A stretch of 49,646 nt of DNA from Halomonas stenophila (GTDB lineage: Bacteria > Pseudomonadota > Gammaproteobacteria > Pseudomonadales > Halomonadaceae), in the NCBI RefSeq assembly GCF_014192275.1, contig NZ_JACHXR010000002.1:406587-456232 (forward strand). Reading direction: 5' to 3'. Below are positions 19,246 through 27,813 of the stretch, in pieces. Position 1 is the stretch's first letter. Each line of letters opens with the position of its first letter. The notes under the pieces were generated by a model. That model searched no databases, was not told the origin of the DNA, and was given only the letters and a program-made list of their open reading frames with translations. The translations under genes were made by a program, and so were the position numbers.

Positions 19246-20223
19246 ATGACCCCTTCCGAGCTGCACCAGGACGCCATCGTCATCGATGGTCTCGTTATCG
19301 CCAAGTGGAATCGCGAGCTGTTCGAGGACATGCGCAAGGGCGGCCTCACTGCCGCCAACTGCACCGTGTCCGTCTGGGAAGGTTTCCAGGCCACCGTCGA
19401 CAACATCGTCAAGACCGACGCCCTGATGGCCGAATCCAGCGATCTGGTGCGTCCGGTGCGGACCACCGCGGACATCATCCGGGCCAAGGAAGAGGGCAAG
19501 ACCGGTATCATCTACGGGTTCCAGAACGCCCACGCCTTCGAGGACCAGATCGGCTACGTCGAGATCTTCAAGAAGCTCGGCGTCGGCATCGTGCAGATGT
19601 GCTACAACACCCAGAACCTGGTCGGCACCGGCTGCTACGAGCGTGACGGCGGCCTGTCCGGCTTCGGTCGCGAGATCGTCGCCGAGATGAACCGTGTCGG
19701 CATCATGTGCGACCTCTCCCACGTCGGCGAGAAGACGTCCACCGAAGTCATCGAGGCCTCCGAGAAGCCGGTGTGCTACTCCCACTGCCTGCCGTCCGGC
19801 CTCAAGGAACATCCGCGCAACAAGTCCGACGAGGAACTCAAGTTCATCGCCGACAACGGCGGCTTCGTCGGCGTGACCATGTTCACGCCCTTCCTGCGCG
19901 CCGGCGTCGACGCCACCGTCGACGACTACGTCGAGGCCATCGAGTACGTGATGAACATCGTCGGCGAGGATGCCATCGGCATCGGCACCGACTTCACCCA
20001 GGGCCACGACCAGACCTTCTTCGAGTGGCTGACCCACGACAAGGGCTATGCCCGTCGCCTGACCCGCTTCGGCAAGATCATCAACCCCGAGGGCATTCGC
20101 ACCATCGGCGAATTCCCCAACCTCACCGAGGCGCTCTCGCGCCGTGGCTTCAGCGAATCCCAGGTGCGCAAGATCATGGGCGAGAACTGGGTCCGCGTGC
20201 TGCGCGATGTCTGGGGCGAATGA
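19246..20223 (+). CDS. Dipeptidase-family (renal dipeptidase-like) metallohydrolase of the dimethylglycine operon
   Basis: A 325-residue protein of the membrane dipeptidase (peptidase M19) fold, equivalent in position to P. aeruginosa PA5396. Visible landmarks are the N-terminal DAIVIDGLVIAKWNRELF, where M19 enzymes carry D-x-H zinc ligands but here HxD is replaced by D-G-L, then GVGIVQMCYNTQNLVG, CDLSHVGEKTS with a conserved His, CYSHCLPSGLKEHPRNKSDEE, and GIGTDFTQGHDQTFFEW. The altered first zinc motif suggests a non-standard metal site or a different substrate from dipeptides. It heads the operon with dgcA, dgcB and etfAB, so a role in processing a methylated-amine conjugate or in formaldehyde handling is possible but unproven. 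Confidence 0.85.
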   Translation: MTPSELHQDAIVIDGLVIAKWNRELFEDMRKGGLTAANCTVSVWEGFQATVDNIVKTDALMAESSDLVRPVRTTADIIRAKEEGKTGIIYGFQNAHAFEDQIGYVEIFKKLGVGIVQMCYNTQNLVGTGCYERDGGLSGFGREIVAEMNRVGIMCDLSHVGEKTSTEVIEASEKPVCYSHCLPSGLKEHPRNKSDEELKFIADNGGFVGVTMFTPFLRAGVDATVDDYVEAIEYVMNIVGEDAIGIGTDFTQGHDQTFFEWLTHDKGYARRLTRFGKIINPEGIRTIGEFPNLTEALSRRGFSESQVRKIMGENWVRVLRDVWGE

Positions 20224-20274
20224 TCGCCCTTGCCCCTGAACCCGAAACCTACAACAAGTCGAGTGAGTGACACC

Positions 20275-20820
20275 GTGACCAAGATGGCCCCCGAACTGCC
20301 CATTGAAGTGGATGCCGAGACCGGCGTCTGGACCACCGACGCCCTGCCGATGCTCTACGTGCCGCGTCACTTCTTCATCAACAACCACGTGGCCGTGGAA
20401 GAGGCGCTGGGCGCCGAGAAGTATGCCGAGATCCTCTACGATGCCGGCTACAAGAGCGCCTGGCACTGGTGCGAGAAGGAGGCCGAATGCCATGGCCTCG
20501 AGGGCGAGGCGGTCTTCGAGCATTACATGAAGCGTCTGTCCCAGCGCGGTTGGGGCAAGTTCGTCACCGAGGCCATCGACCTCGAGGCGGGCACCTGCCG
20601 GGTGCGGCTCGAGCACAGCGCCTTCGTCTATCAGCTGGGCAAGGTGGGCCGCAAGGTCGAGTACATGTTCACCGGCTGGTTCGCCGGCGCCATGGACCAG
20701 ATCCTCGCCGCGCGCGGCAGCGACTTGCGCACCGTCGCCGAACAGACGCAGAGCGCCGCCGAAGAAGGCTGCGACGTCGGGGTGTTCGTCACCCGTCCGC
20801 TCGACACCCAGCAGGGCTGA
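20275..20820 (+). CDS. DUF5943 / V4R-domain protein of the dimethylglycine operon
   Basis: A 181-residue protein of unknown function, matching P. aeruginosa PA5397 in position. The N-terminal part (ALPMLYVPRHFFINNHVAVE, YAEILYDAGYKSAWHWCEKE) is followed by a C-terminal segment (VEYMFTGWFAGAMDQILAAR, EEGCDVGVFVTRPL) that resembles the 4-vinyl-reductase (V4R) small-molecule-binding fold. The GTG start at 20275 is chosen for the GAGTGAG purine tract just upstream; ATG 20284 is the alternative. It lies between the dipeptidase and dgcA with short gaps, so it is certainly co-expressed with the demethylase. Ligand sensing or delivery is inference only. Confidence 0.83.
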   Translation: MTKMAPELPIEVDAETGVWTTDALPMLYVPRHFFINNHVAVEEALGAEKYAEILYDAGYKSAWHWCEKEAECHGLEGEAVFEHYMKRLSQRGWGKFVTEAIDLEAGTCRVRLEHSAFVYQLGKVGRKVEYMFTGWFAGAMDQILAARGSDLRTVAEQTQSAAEEGCDVGVFVTRPLDTQQG

Positions 20821-20832
20821 GGAGGCATCACC

Positions 20833-22905
20833 ATGGCATTCGACGCGATCTTCCAGCCGATCCAGATCGGCAACCTCACCATTCGCAACCGCGTGGTCAG
20901 CACCGCCCATGCCGAGGTGTATGCCACCGACGGCGGCATGACCACCGACCGCTACGTCAAGTACTACGAAGAGAAGGCCAAGGGCGGCGTGGGCCTGGCC
21001 ATCTGCGGCGGCTCCTCGGTGGTCTCCATCGACAGCCCCCAGGCCTGGTGGAGCTCGGTGAACCTGGCCACCGACCGCATCATCCCGCACTTCCAGAATC
21101 TCGCCGATGCCGTGCACAAGCATGGCGGCAAGATCATGATCCAGATCACCCACATGGGTCGCCGTTCGCGCTGGGATGGCTTCGACTGGTCGACCCTGCT
21201 GTCGCCGTCCGGCATCCGCGAGCCGGTCCACCGCTCCACCTGCAAGACCATCGAGGAGGAGGATATCTGGCGCATCATCGGTGACTTCGCCCAGGCCGCG
21301 CGCCGGGCGAAGGAAGGCGGCCTGGACGGCGTCGAGCTGTCCGCCGTGCACCAGCACCTGATCGACCAGTTCTGGAGCCCGCGCGTCAACAAGCGGACCG
21401 ACCAGTGGGGCGGCAGCTTCGAGAACCGCATGCGCTTCGGCATGGAGGTACTCAAGGCCGTGCGCGCCGAGGTCGGCGACGACTTCGTGGTCGGCATGCG
21501 CATCTGCGGCGACGAGTTCCATCCGGACGGCCTGTCTCAAGACGACATGAAGCAGATCGCCGCCTATTACGACGCCACCGGCCAGGTGGACTTCTTCGGC
21601 GTGGTCGGCTCGGGCTGCGATACCCATGACACCCTGGCCAACGTCATCCCCAACATGGCCTATCCGCCGGAGCCCTTCCTGCACCTGGCCGCCGGCATCA
21701 AGGAAGTGGTCAAGGCGCCGGTGATCCACGCCCAGAACATCAAGGATCCCAACCAGGCCGAGCGCATCCTCGAGGGCGGCTACGTGGACCTGGTGGGCAT
21801 GACCCGGGCGCACATCGCCGACCCGCACCTGATCGCCAAGATCAAGATGGACCAGGTCGACCAGATCAAGCAGTGCGTCGGGGCCAACTACTGCATCGAC
21901 CGCCAGTACCAAGGGCTGGACGTGCTGTGCATCCAGAACGCTGCCACCTCCCGGGAGTACATGGGCCTGCCGCACATCATCGAGCCCTCCGAGGGGCCGA
22001 AGCGCAAGGTCGTGGTGGTCGGCGGTGGTCCCGGCGGCATGGAGGCGGCACGGGTCGCCGCCGAGCGTGGCCATGACGTGACCCTTTTCGAGGCCTCCGA
22101 GGCCCTCGGTGGTCAGATCACCACCGCCGCCAAGGCACCCCAGCGCGACCAGATCGCCGGTATCACCCGCTGGTACCAGCTCGAGCTGGCCCGCCTCAAC
22201 GTCGACCAGCGCCTGGGCACGCGTGCCGACGAGGCCACCATCCAGGACCTGCGTCCGGACATCGTGGTGCTCGCCACCGGCGGTCATCCGTACCTCGAGC
22301 AGCACGAGGAGTGGGGTTACTCCGAGAATCCCGAGGAAAGCCTGGTCGTCAGCACCTGGGACGTGCTCAACGGCAAGGTCGAGCCGGGCAAGAACGTGCT
22401 GATCTATGATGCCATCTGCGAGTTCTCCGGCATGTCCGCGGCGGACTACCTGGCCGACAAGGGGGCCAAGGTCGAGATCGTCACCGACGACATCAAGCCC
22501 GGTGCGGCGGTCGGCGGCACCACCTTCCCGACCTACTACCGCAGCCTCTACCAGAAGGAGGTGATCATGACCTCCGACCTGATGCTGCACAAGGTCTACC
22601 GTGAGGGAGACGGCCTGGTGGCGGTGCTCGAGAACGAGTACACCGGCCAGCAGGAGGAGCGCGTGGTCGACCAGGTGGTGGTCGAGAACGGCGTGCGCCC
22701 CGACGAGGCCCTCTACTACGCCCTGAAGCCCCAGTCCCGCAACAAGGGGCAGGTGGACCTGGAGGCCCTCTACGCCATCCAGCCCCAGCCGTGCCTGAGC
22801 GAGGAGGGCGAGGGACCGCTGCTGTTCCGGCTCGGTGACTGCAGCGCGCCGCGCAACACCCATGCAGCGATCTACGACGCCCTGCGCCTCTGCAAGGACT
22901 TCTAG
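20833..22905 (+). CDS. dgcA: Dimethylglycine demethylase subunit DgcA
   Basis: Oxidatively demethylates dimethylglycine to sarcosine with DgcB. The 690-residue product is a trimethylamine-dehydrogenase-like flavoprotein: an N-terminal old-yellow-enzyme TIM barrel (residues 1-370, FMN; IQITHMGRRSRWDG and GVELSAVHQHLIDQF), then a nucleotide-binding domain starting VVVVGGGPGGMEAARVAAE (about residue 393). The 4Fe-4S segment between them has Cys348, Cys354 and Cys366 but Ala351 where trimethylamine dehydrogenase has its second cysteine. The operon is dipeptidase-DUF5943-dgcA-dgcB-etfA-etfB. A good GAGG site precedes the start. Identity is secure from the neighbourhood and domain order. Confidence 0.95.
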   Translation: MAFDAIFQPIQIGNLTIRNRVVSTAHAEVYATDGGMTTDRYVKYYEEKAKGGVGLAICGGSSVVSIDSPQAWWSSVNLATDRIIPHFQNLADAVHKHGGKIMIQITHMGRRSRWDGFDWSTLLSPSGIREPVHRSTCKTIEEEDIWRIIGDFAQAARRAKEGGLDGVELSAVHQHLIDQFWSPRVNKRTDQWGGSFENRMRFGMEVLKAVRAEVGDDFVVGMRICGDEFHPDGLSQDDMKQIAAYYDATGQVDFFGVVGSGCDTHDTLANVIPNMAYPPEPFLHLAAGIKEVVKAPVIHAQNIKDPNQAERILEGGYVDLVGMTRAHIADPHLIAKIKMDQVDQIKQCVGANYCIDRQYQGLDVLCIQNAATSREYMGLPHIIEPSEGPKRKVVVVGGGPGGMEAARVAAERGHDVTLFEASEALGGQITTAAKAPQRDQIAGITRWYQLELARLNVDQRLGTRADEATIQDLRPDIVVLATGGHPYLEQHEEWGYSENPEESLVVSTWDVLNGKVEPGKNVLIYDAICEFSGMSAADYLADKGAKVEIVTDDIKPGAAVGGTTFPTYYRSLYQKEVIMTSDLMLHKVYREGDGLVAVLENEYTGQQEERVVDQVVVENGVRPDEALYYALKPQSRNKGQVDLEALYAIQPQPCLSEEGEGPLLFRLGDCSAPRNTHAAIYDALRLCKDF

Positions 22906-23007
22906 GCGAGCACGGAGACGCGGCGCCTGACGCCGTCAGTGGTCCCTGCGGCCCGGTCGTCCATGACCGGGTCGCCCAACAATTCCAAGATTGCGAGGTG
23001 AGCCGAG

Positions 23008-24981
23008 ATGCTCGATACCCTCCTGCCGATCCTGATCGCCGCCGCGCTCGCGCTGGCGGTGATCGGTGCCGGGCGGCGTGTCCGCCTGTGGCGCCAGGGG
23101 CGTCCCGCACGGGTCCCCCTGCTCAAGGGACTGGCCGCCATGCCGCGGCGCTACCTGGTGGACCTCCACCACGTGGTGGCCCGCGACAAGGTGATGTCCA
23201 ACACCCACGTGGCCACCGCCGGCGGCTTCGTCGCCGCGGCGGCACTGATGATCCTGGTGCATGGTCTGGGCCTGGCCGAGGGCGTGCTCGGCTGGCTACT
23301 GCTGGCGGCCAGCGCGACCATGTTCGTCGGCAGCTGCTTCGTGGCCCGGCGGCGTCGCAACCCGCCGTCACGGCTCTCCAAGGGCCCGTGGATGCGGCTG
23401 CCGAAGAGCCTGATGGCCTTCTCGCTGAGCGTCTTCGCCATTACCCTGCCCGCCGTGGGCCTGCTGCCCGAGGACTTCGGCAGCTGGAGCCTGGCGCTGG
23501 CCCTGAGCGCCGTGCTGGTCTGGGGCCTGGGCGAGATGTTCTTCGGCATGACCTGGGGCGGGCCCATGAAGCACGCCTTCGCCGGCGCGCTGCACCTGGC
23601 CTTCCATCGCCGTGCCGAACGCTTCGGCGAGGGGAATCGCTCCACCGGTCTCAAGGCCCTGAACCTGGACGACGAGGACGCCACCCTGGGCGTCGAGAAG
23701 CCCAGTGACTTCACCTGGAACCAGCTGCTCGGCTTCGACGCCTGCGTGCAGTGCGGTCGCTGCGAGGCGGCCTGCCCGGCCTTCGCCGCCGGCCAGCCGC
23801 TCAACCCCAAGAAGCTGATCCAGGACATGGTCGTTGGCATGGCCGGGGGCAGCGACGCCCACTACGCCGGCAGTCCCTATCCGGGCAAGTCGGTGGGCGA
23901 GCACCAGGGCACGCCCCAGGGGCCGATCGTGGCGCGCGAAGGCAAGGCCCTGGTCGACGCCGAGACCCTGTGGTCCTGCACCACCTGCCGCGCCTGCGTC
24001 GAGGAGTGCCCGATGATGATCGAGCACGTCGATGCCATCGTCGACATGCGGCGCTTCCTGACCCTCGAGCACGGCAATACCCCCAACAAGGGCGCCGAGG
24101 TGCTCGACAACCTGATCGCCACCGACAACCCGGGCGGATTCGCCCCCGACGCCCGCATGCACTGGGCCGCCGACCTCGAGTTGCCGCTGATGGCGGACCG
24201 CGGCTCGGCCGAGGTGCTGCTGTGGTTGGGCGACGGCGCCTATGACATGCGCAACCAGAGGACCCTCAGGTCGCTGGTCAAGGTGCTGCGCGCCGCCGGT
24301 GTCGACTTTGCCGTGCTCGGCAACGAGGAGCGCGACAGCGGCGACGTGGCCCGGCGCCTGGGCGACGAGGCGACCTTCCAGAGCCTGGCCAAGCGCAACA
24401 TCGCCACCCTGTCGAAGTACCGCTTCCAGCGCATCGTCACCTGCGATCCGCACAGCTTCCACGTGCTCGGCAACGAATACGGCGAGTTGGGCGGCCGCTA
24501 CGAGGTGCGTCACCACAGCACCTACATCGCCGAGCTCCATGAGGCCGGTCGCCTGCACTTCAAGCCCTGGAAGGGTGGCGGCGTGACCTACCACGATCCC
24601 TGCTATCTCGGCCGCTACAACGGCGAGTACGAGGCGCCGCGCAACGTGCTCAAGGCGCTCGGCATCGAGGTCGCCGAGATGGAGCGTTCCGGTTTCCGTT
24701 CCCGCTGCTGCGGCGGCGGCGGCGGCGCGCCGATCACCGACATCCCCGGTGAGCGGCGGATTCCCGACATGCGCATGAACGACGTGGGCGAGACCGGCGC
24801 CGAGCTGGTGGCGGTGGGCTGCCCGCAGTGCACCGCGATGCTCGAGGGCGTGGTCGATGCCACCGCCGAAGTGCGCGATATCGCCGAACTGGTCGCCAAC
24901 GCCCTGACCGAGGCGCCCGAGGCGTCCGCCGGAGCGGCCCGGCAATCATCGGATCGGCCCCAGGCCGTGGAGGTGGTGTGA
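23008..24981 (+). CDS. dgcB: Dimethylglycine demethylase subunit DgcB (membrane-linked iron-sulfur protein)
   Basis: The electron-transfer subunit that probably links DgcA to EtfAB and the quinone pool. The 657-residue protein has N-terminal membrane segments (about residues 3-20, 70-105, 135-155, 160-180), then a two-cluster ferredoxin domain with CVQCGRCEAACP (Cys246, 249, 252, 256) and CTTCRACVEECP (Cys324, 327, 330, 334). Heterodisulfide-reductase-like CCG motifs follow at the C-terminus (PCYLGRYNGEYEAPR, SRCCGGGGGAP, VGCPQC). The stop overlaps the etfA start (TGATG), so the two are coupled. A 102-nt gap without a terminator separates it from dgcA. Confidence 0.94.
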   Translation: MLDTLLPILIAAALALAVIGAGRRVRLWRQGRPARVPLLKGLAAMPRRYLVDLHHVVARDKVMSNTHVATAGGFVAAAALMILVHGLGLAEGVLGWLLLAASATMFVGSCFVARRRRNPPSRLSKGPWMRLPKSLMAFSLSVFAITLPAVGLLPEDFGSWSLALALSAVLVWGLGEMFFGMTWGGPMKHAFAGALHLAFHRRAERFGEGNRSTGLKALNLDDEDATLGVEKPSDFTWNQLLGFDACVQCGRCEAACPAFAAGQPLNPKKLIQDMVVGMAGGSDAHYAGSPYPGKSVGEHQGTPQGPIVAREGKALVDAETLWSCTTCRACVEECPMMIEHVDAIVDMRRFLTLEHGNTPNKGAEVLDNLIATDNPGGFAPDARMHWAADLELPLMADRGSAEVLLWLGDGAYDMRNQRTLRSLVKVLRAAGVDFAVLGNEERDSGDVARRLGDEATFQSLAKRNIATLSKYRFQRIVTCDPHSFHVLGNEYGELGGRYEVRHHSTYIAELHEAGRLHFKPWKGGGVTYHDPCYLGRYNGEYEAPRNVLKALGIEVAEMERSGFRSRCCGGGGGAPITDIPGERRIPDMRMNDVGETGAELVAVGCPQCTAMLEGVVDATAEVRDIAELVANALTEAPEASAGAARQSSDRPQAVEVV

Positions 24982-26252
24982 TGAGCGATATCGTCCGTCG
25001 CGATCCGCGCAAGGAGTGGATCGCCCGTAACCGGCTGCACCCGCAGCACCTGGAAGTCCTGGCCGAGCTCGGCCAGGGCGCCGCCAGCGAGTGGATGGGG
25101 CCCAGCGGCCTCCTCCGCAAGAACCCGCACGCGGTGGGCTTCATCGGCCCCAACGGCATGAAGCGCATCGACCGCAGCGGCGTCCAGCAGGGCGCGGCTG
25201 GCGGCGGCGGGGCCGCCAAGTCGGCCGCTGAGCGCAAGCCGCTGGTCGAGATCGAAGCGCCGGCCTTCCTGGTGGCCGTGGTGCCGGACATGGCCGGCGG
25301 TCGCCTGACCGGCCACGACCGCGACCTGCTGGGGCTGGCCCGCCAGCTGGCCGATGCCGACCCGGCGGCCCGCGGCGCGGTGCTGGCCGTGGTCTTCGGT
25401 GAGCACAAGGAAGACGACTTCGAGGGGGCCGGTGTCGACCGTCTGCTGCACCTCACCGGGCCCGAGTTCGACGGCTTTTCCCCCGAGGCCCGCCTCGGCG
25501 CGCTGGTCGCCATGGACCTGGCCTGGACCCCGCGGCACTGGCTGCTGCCGGATTCCAAGCTGGGCGGGGCCGACCTCGGTCGGCGCCTGGCGGCCCGGCT
25601 CGGCGAGCGCCCGGCCACCGGCGTCTGGCAGCTCGAGGCCGACGGCGAGGCTCCCCTGGGCTGGCGCTGCATCGCCCGCGGGGCGGCGGGCACCCTGGAT
25701 TTCCAGCGGGCCGTGCCCCGCCTGGTGCTGGCCCTGGCCGAGTGTGCCGAACCGGTCAGCGAAACGCGCCATGCCGCCGAGCCCCTGGCGCTGCCCGAGG
25801 CCCTGCCCTCGCAGCTGTCGCGTATCCAGGACCTCGGCCAGGTGGCGGTCGACCCTGCCGGGGTGGCGCTGTCCGAGGCCGAGTTCATCCTCTCCGCCGG
25901 TAACGGCGTGCGTGACTGGGACGCCTTTCATCGTGCCGCCGAGGTGCTGGGGGCGACGGAAGGGGCGTCCCGGGTGGCCGTGGACGACGGCTTCATGGCT
26001 CGCGACCGGCAGGTCGGGGCCACCGGCACCTGGGTCACCGCCCGGGTCTACGTGGCGGTGGGCATCAGCGGGGCCATCCAGCACCTCCAGGGCATCCAGA
26101 CCTGCGACAAGGTGGTGGCCATCAACATGGATCCCGGCTGCGACATGATCAAGCGCGCCGACCTGGCGGTGATCGGTGACTCGGCCAAGGTGCTCGAGGC
26201 CCTGGTCGCCCTGGTGGAGCAGTCAAGGGAGGAGAAGCGCAATGCGGCCTGA
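24981..26252 (+). CDS. etfA: Electron transfer flavoprotein alpha subunit of the dimethylglycine operon
   Basis: FAD-binding subunit of an electron transfer flavoprotein dedicated to dimethylglycine oxidation, as in P. aeruginosa PA5400. The 423-residue product is longer than housekeeping EtfA (about 310) because of an N-terminal extension with a Gly/Ala-rich linker (QQGAAGGGGAAKSAAERKPL, near residues 72-91). The C-terminal FAD domain is clear: ILSAGNGVRDWDAF, GATGTWVTARVYVAVGISGA, IQHLQGIQTCDKVVAINMD and ADLAVIGDSAKVLEALV. The start overlaps the dgcB stop by one base, and the stop overlaps the etfB start by 11 nt, indicating one tightly coupled transcript. Confidence 0.93.
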   Translation: MSDIVRRDPRKEWIARNRLHPQHLEVLAELGQGAASEWMGPSGLLRKNPHAVGFIGPNGMKRIDRSGVQQGAAGGGGAAKSAAERKPLVEIEAPAFLVAVVPDMAGGRLTGHDRDLLGLARQLADADPAARGAVLAVVFGEHKEDDFEGAGVDRLLHLTGPEFDGFSPEARLGALVAMDLAWTPRHWLLPDSKLGGADLGRRLAARLGERPATGVWQLEADGEAPLGWRCIARGAAGTLDFQRAVPRLVLALAECAEPVSETRHAAEPLALPEALPSQLSRIQDLGQVAVDPAGVALSEAEFILSAGNGVRDWDAFHRAAEVLGATEGASRVAVDDGFMARDRQVGATGTWVTARVYVAVGISGAIQHLQGIQTCDKVVAINMDPGCDMIKRADLAVIGDSAKVLEALVALVEQSREEKRNAA

Positions 26253-27045
26253 TACTCATCACAACGGATCGCTCGCGGTGACCGTGCTGGTCTCCGTGGG
26301 GCGTCATCCGCTGACGGGGCGCGGTCGGCGTGCCGACCAGGATGCCCGCGGGGTGGAACTGGCGCGTACCCTGACGGACGCCGAGGTCGAGCTGTGGCAC
26401 GCCGGCCGCCTCGACGAGGGCAGCGAAGCGGCCCTGCGCGGCTACCTGGGCATGGGCTTCGATTCCCTCTCGCTGCTCGAGCAGCCCGCCGGGGGCGACG
26501 TGCTGCCCGCCCTGGCCGAGGCCCTCGAGGCGGCGGGGCCGCAGCTGGTGATCGCCGGCGAGCGAGCCGAGCAGGGCGAGGGATCGGGCCTGCTGCCCTA
26601 CCTGCTCGCCGAGCGCCTGGGCTGGCCGCTGGTCAGTGGCCTGGCGGCCGTGGAAGACGTCGCGGAGGGCGTCGCCACGCTGCTGCAGGCCTTGCCCCGG
26701 GGCCAGCGTCGCCGGCTCCAGGTGCGCCTGCCGGCCATCGTCACCGTCGACGCGGCGGCGCCGGCCCCGCGCCAGAGCGCTTATGGCCCGGCCCGGCGTG
26801 GTTGCCTGGACGTGCAGGCGGCAGCGGTGATGGACGACGCCGACATGGCCCAGTGGCAGGCACAGCCGGCGCGCAAGAGGCCCAAGCGCCTGAAGATCGT
26901 CAAGGCCGCCTCGGCCCGGGATCGCTTCAAGGCCGCCGCGGCCAAGGCCGAGGGCGGCGGTGGGCAGGTGCTCACCGATGTCACCCCGGAGGAGGGCGCC
27001 GAGGCCATCTTCAAGCTGCTCAAGGAGGAGGGCGTGTTGCGCTAG
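26242..27045 (+). CDS. etfB: Electron transfer flavoprotein beta subunit of the dimethylglycine operon
   Basis: Partner of the upstream alpha subunit, 267 residues. It has the beta-subunit layout: VTVLVSVGRHPLTGRG near the N-terminus, VELARTLTDAEVELWHAG, LVIAGERAEQGEGSGLLPYL and VRLPAIVTVDAAAPAPRQSA. It is divergent from housekeeping EtfB, and AMP-loop identity is not obvious by eye. The C-terminal 60 residues are Lys/Ala-rich (KRPKRLKIVKAASARDRFKA) and end in an amphipathic helix. The start at 26242 lies inside the etfA 3' end. A perfect bidirectional hairpin follows the stop. Confidence 0.9.
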   Translation: MRPDTHHNGSLAVTVLVSVGRHPLTGRGRRADQDARGVELARTLTDAEVELWHAGRLDEGSEAALRGYLGMGFDSLSLLEQPAGGDVLPALAEALEAAGPQLVIAGERAEQGEGSGLLPYLLAERLGWPLVSGLAAVEDVAEGVATLLQALPRGQRRRLQVRLPAIVTVDAAAPAPRQSAYGPARRGCLDVQAAAVMDDADMAQWQAQPARKRPKRLKIVKAASARDRFKAAAAKAEGGGGQVLTDVTPEEGAEAIFKLLKEEGVLR

Positions 27046-27071
27046 TCGCAGAGCGTCCGCTGTCGCAACGC

Positions 27072-27100
27072 AAAGCCCCGGCCTGGTGCCGGGGCTTTCG
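27072..27100. terminator. Bidirectional terminator between etfB and the IalB-like gene
   Basis: AAAGCCCCGGC (27072-27082) pairs perfectly with GCCGGGGCTTT (27088-27098) around CTGGT. It sits between convergent genes and has A/T ends on both sides. Confidence 0.85.
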
Positions 27101-27123
27101 CGTGTGGGGCCATGGCGTCGCCG

Positions 27124-27657
27124 TCAGGGCGCGATCCGCTGGCTGGCATCGGTGAAGCCCATCAGCGAGATGTCCAGGTCCATGCGGTTGCCGCGGGGGT
27201 CGACCAGGCTCAGCGTCGCGCTGCTGCCGGAGCGCAGCGCCTGGAGCAGTGCCGGCTCCACCGGCAGGTCGGCGCGACAGCCCTGCTGCAGGCAGACCTG
27301 GTAGGGGAACTGGGCCGGCTGGGCGCTGCCCGCGCTCAACTGCAGGCCGGGCGCAAGACGCACGCCCAGCGGCAGCAGGAAGGTCATCGCCGGGCGACCC
27401 TCGAGCTGCGGCGGGTAGGCGACCACCACCCGCATCATGGGCTGGTCGCTGTCGGCGTTGGTGACCACCTGGTTCATGGTGCAGTTGCCCTGGCTGGCGT
27501 CGCTCGGGCAGACCACCTCCCAGTCATCGAACTGCTCGGTGGTGATATCGGTACGGGCCTGCTCCGACGAGGCCTGCTGGGCGAAGGCGTTGGGCGCCAG
27601 GGCCAGCAGCGACAGCAGGCCGGTCAGGCACAGGCGGCGGGCGACAGGATTCGGCAT
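27124..27657 (-). CDS. IalB-family periplasmic protein
   Basis: A 177-residue exported protein of the invasion-associated locus B family. The signal peptide is clear (RRLCLTGLLSLLALAPNAFA, cleavage before QQAS). The mature part has the family features: TEQFDDWEVVCPSD, a Cys pair in CPSDASQGNC, FLLPLGVRLAPGLQLSAG, and a second Cys pair in VCLQQGCRADLP. The start at 27657 is chosen because AAGGAGAT lies 8 nt upstream; ten upstream in-frame codons are ignored. Function is poorly defined in the family, and outside pathogens the name reflects homology only. It is convergent with etfB, and no link to betaine is apparent. Confidence 0.88.
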   Translation of the reverse strand: MPNPVARRLCLTGLLSLLALAPNAFAQQASSEQARTDITTEQFDDWEVVCPSDASQGNCTMNQVVTNADSDQPMMRVVVAYPPQLEGRPAMTFLLPLGVRLAPGLQLSAGSAQPAQFPYQVCLQQGCRADLPVEPALLQALRSGSSATLSLVDPRGNRMDLDISLMGFTDASQRIAP

Positions 27658-27813
27658 CGGTGGTATCTCCTTGGCGTGGGTGGCCATGAACGTTCGATCG
27701 GGTCATGCATCCGCGGCCGGCGCCCGGCACGGGGGGCGAGGCCGCCTCCCGGGCGATGCCCGGACGGGAAGCCCTACCATGCCCCGATGACCCCCCCGAG
27801 GTCGAGTCCCGAG
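27658..27813. other. Intergenic stretch with nothing recognised
   Basis: Upstream of the IalB-like gene and before the palindromic repeat element. I see no gene, terminator or clear promoter here. Confidence 0.6.

Noticed and set aside
19228..22863. A 1211-codon open frame on the minus strand across the dipeptidase, DUF5943 and dgcA genes
   Set aside because: It is the antisense shadow of three strongly recognisable genes; its composition is His/Val/Leu/Gly-rich with no domain, as expected from high-GC third positions.
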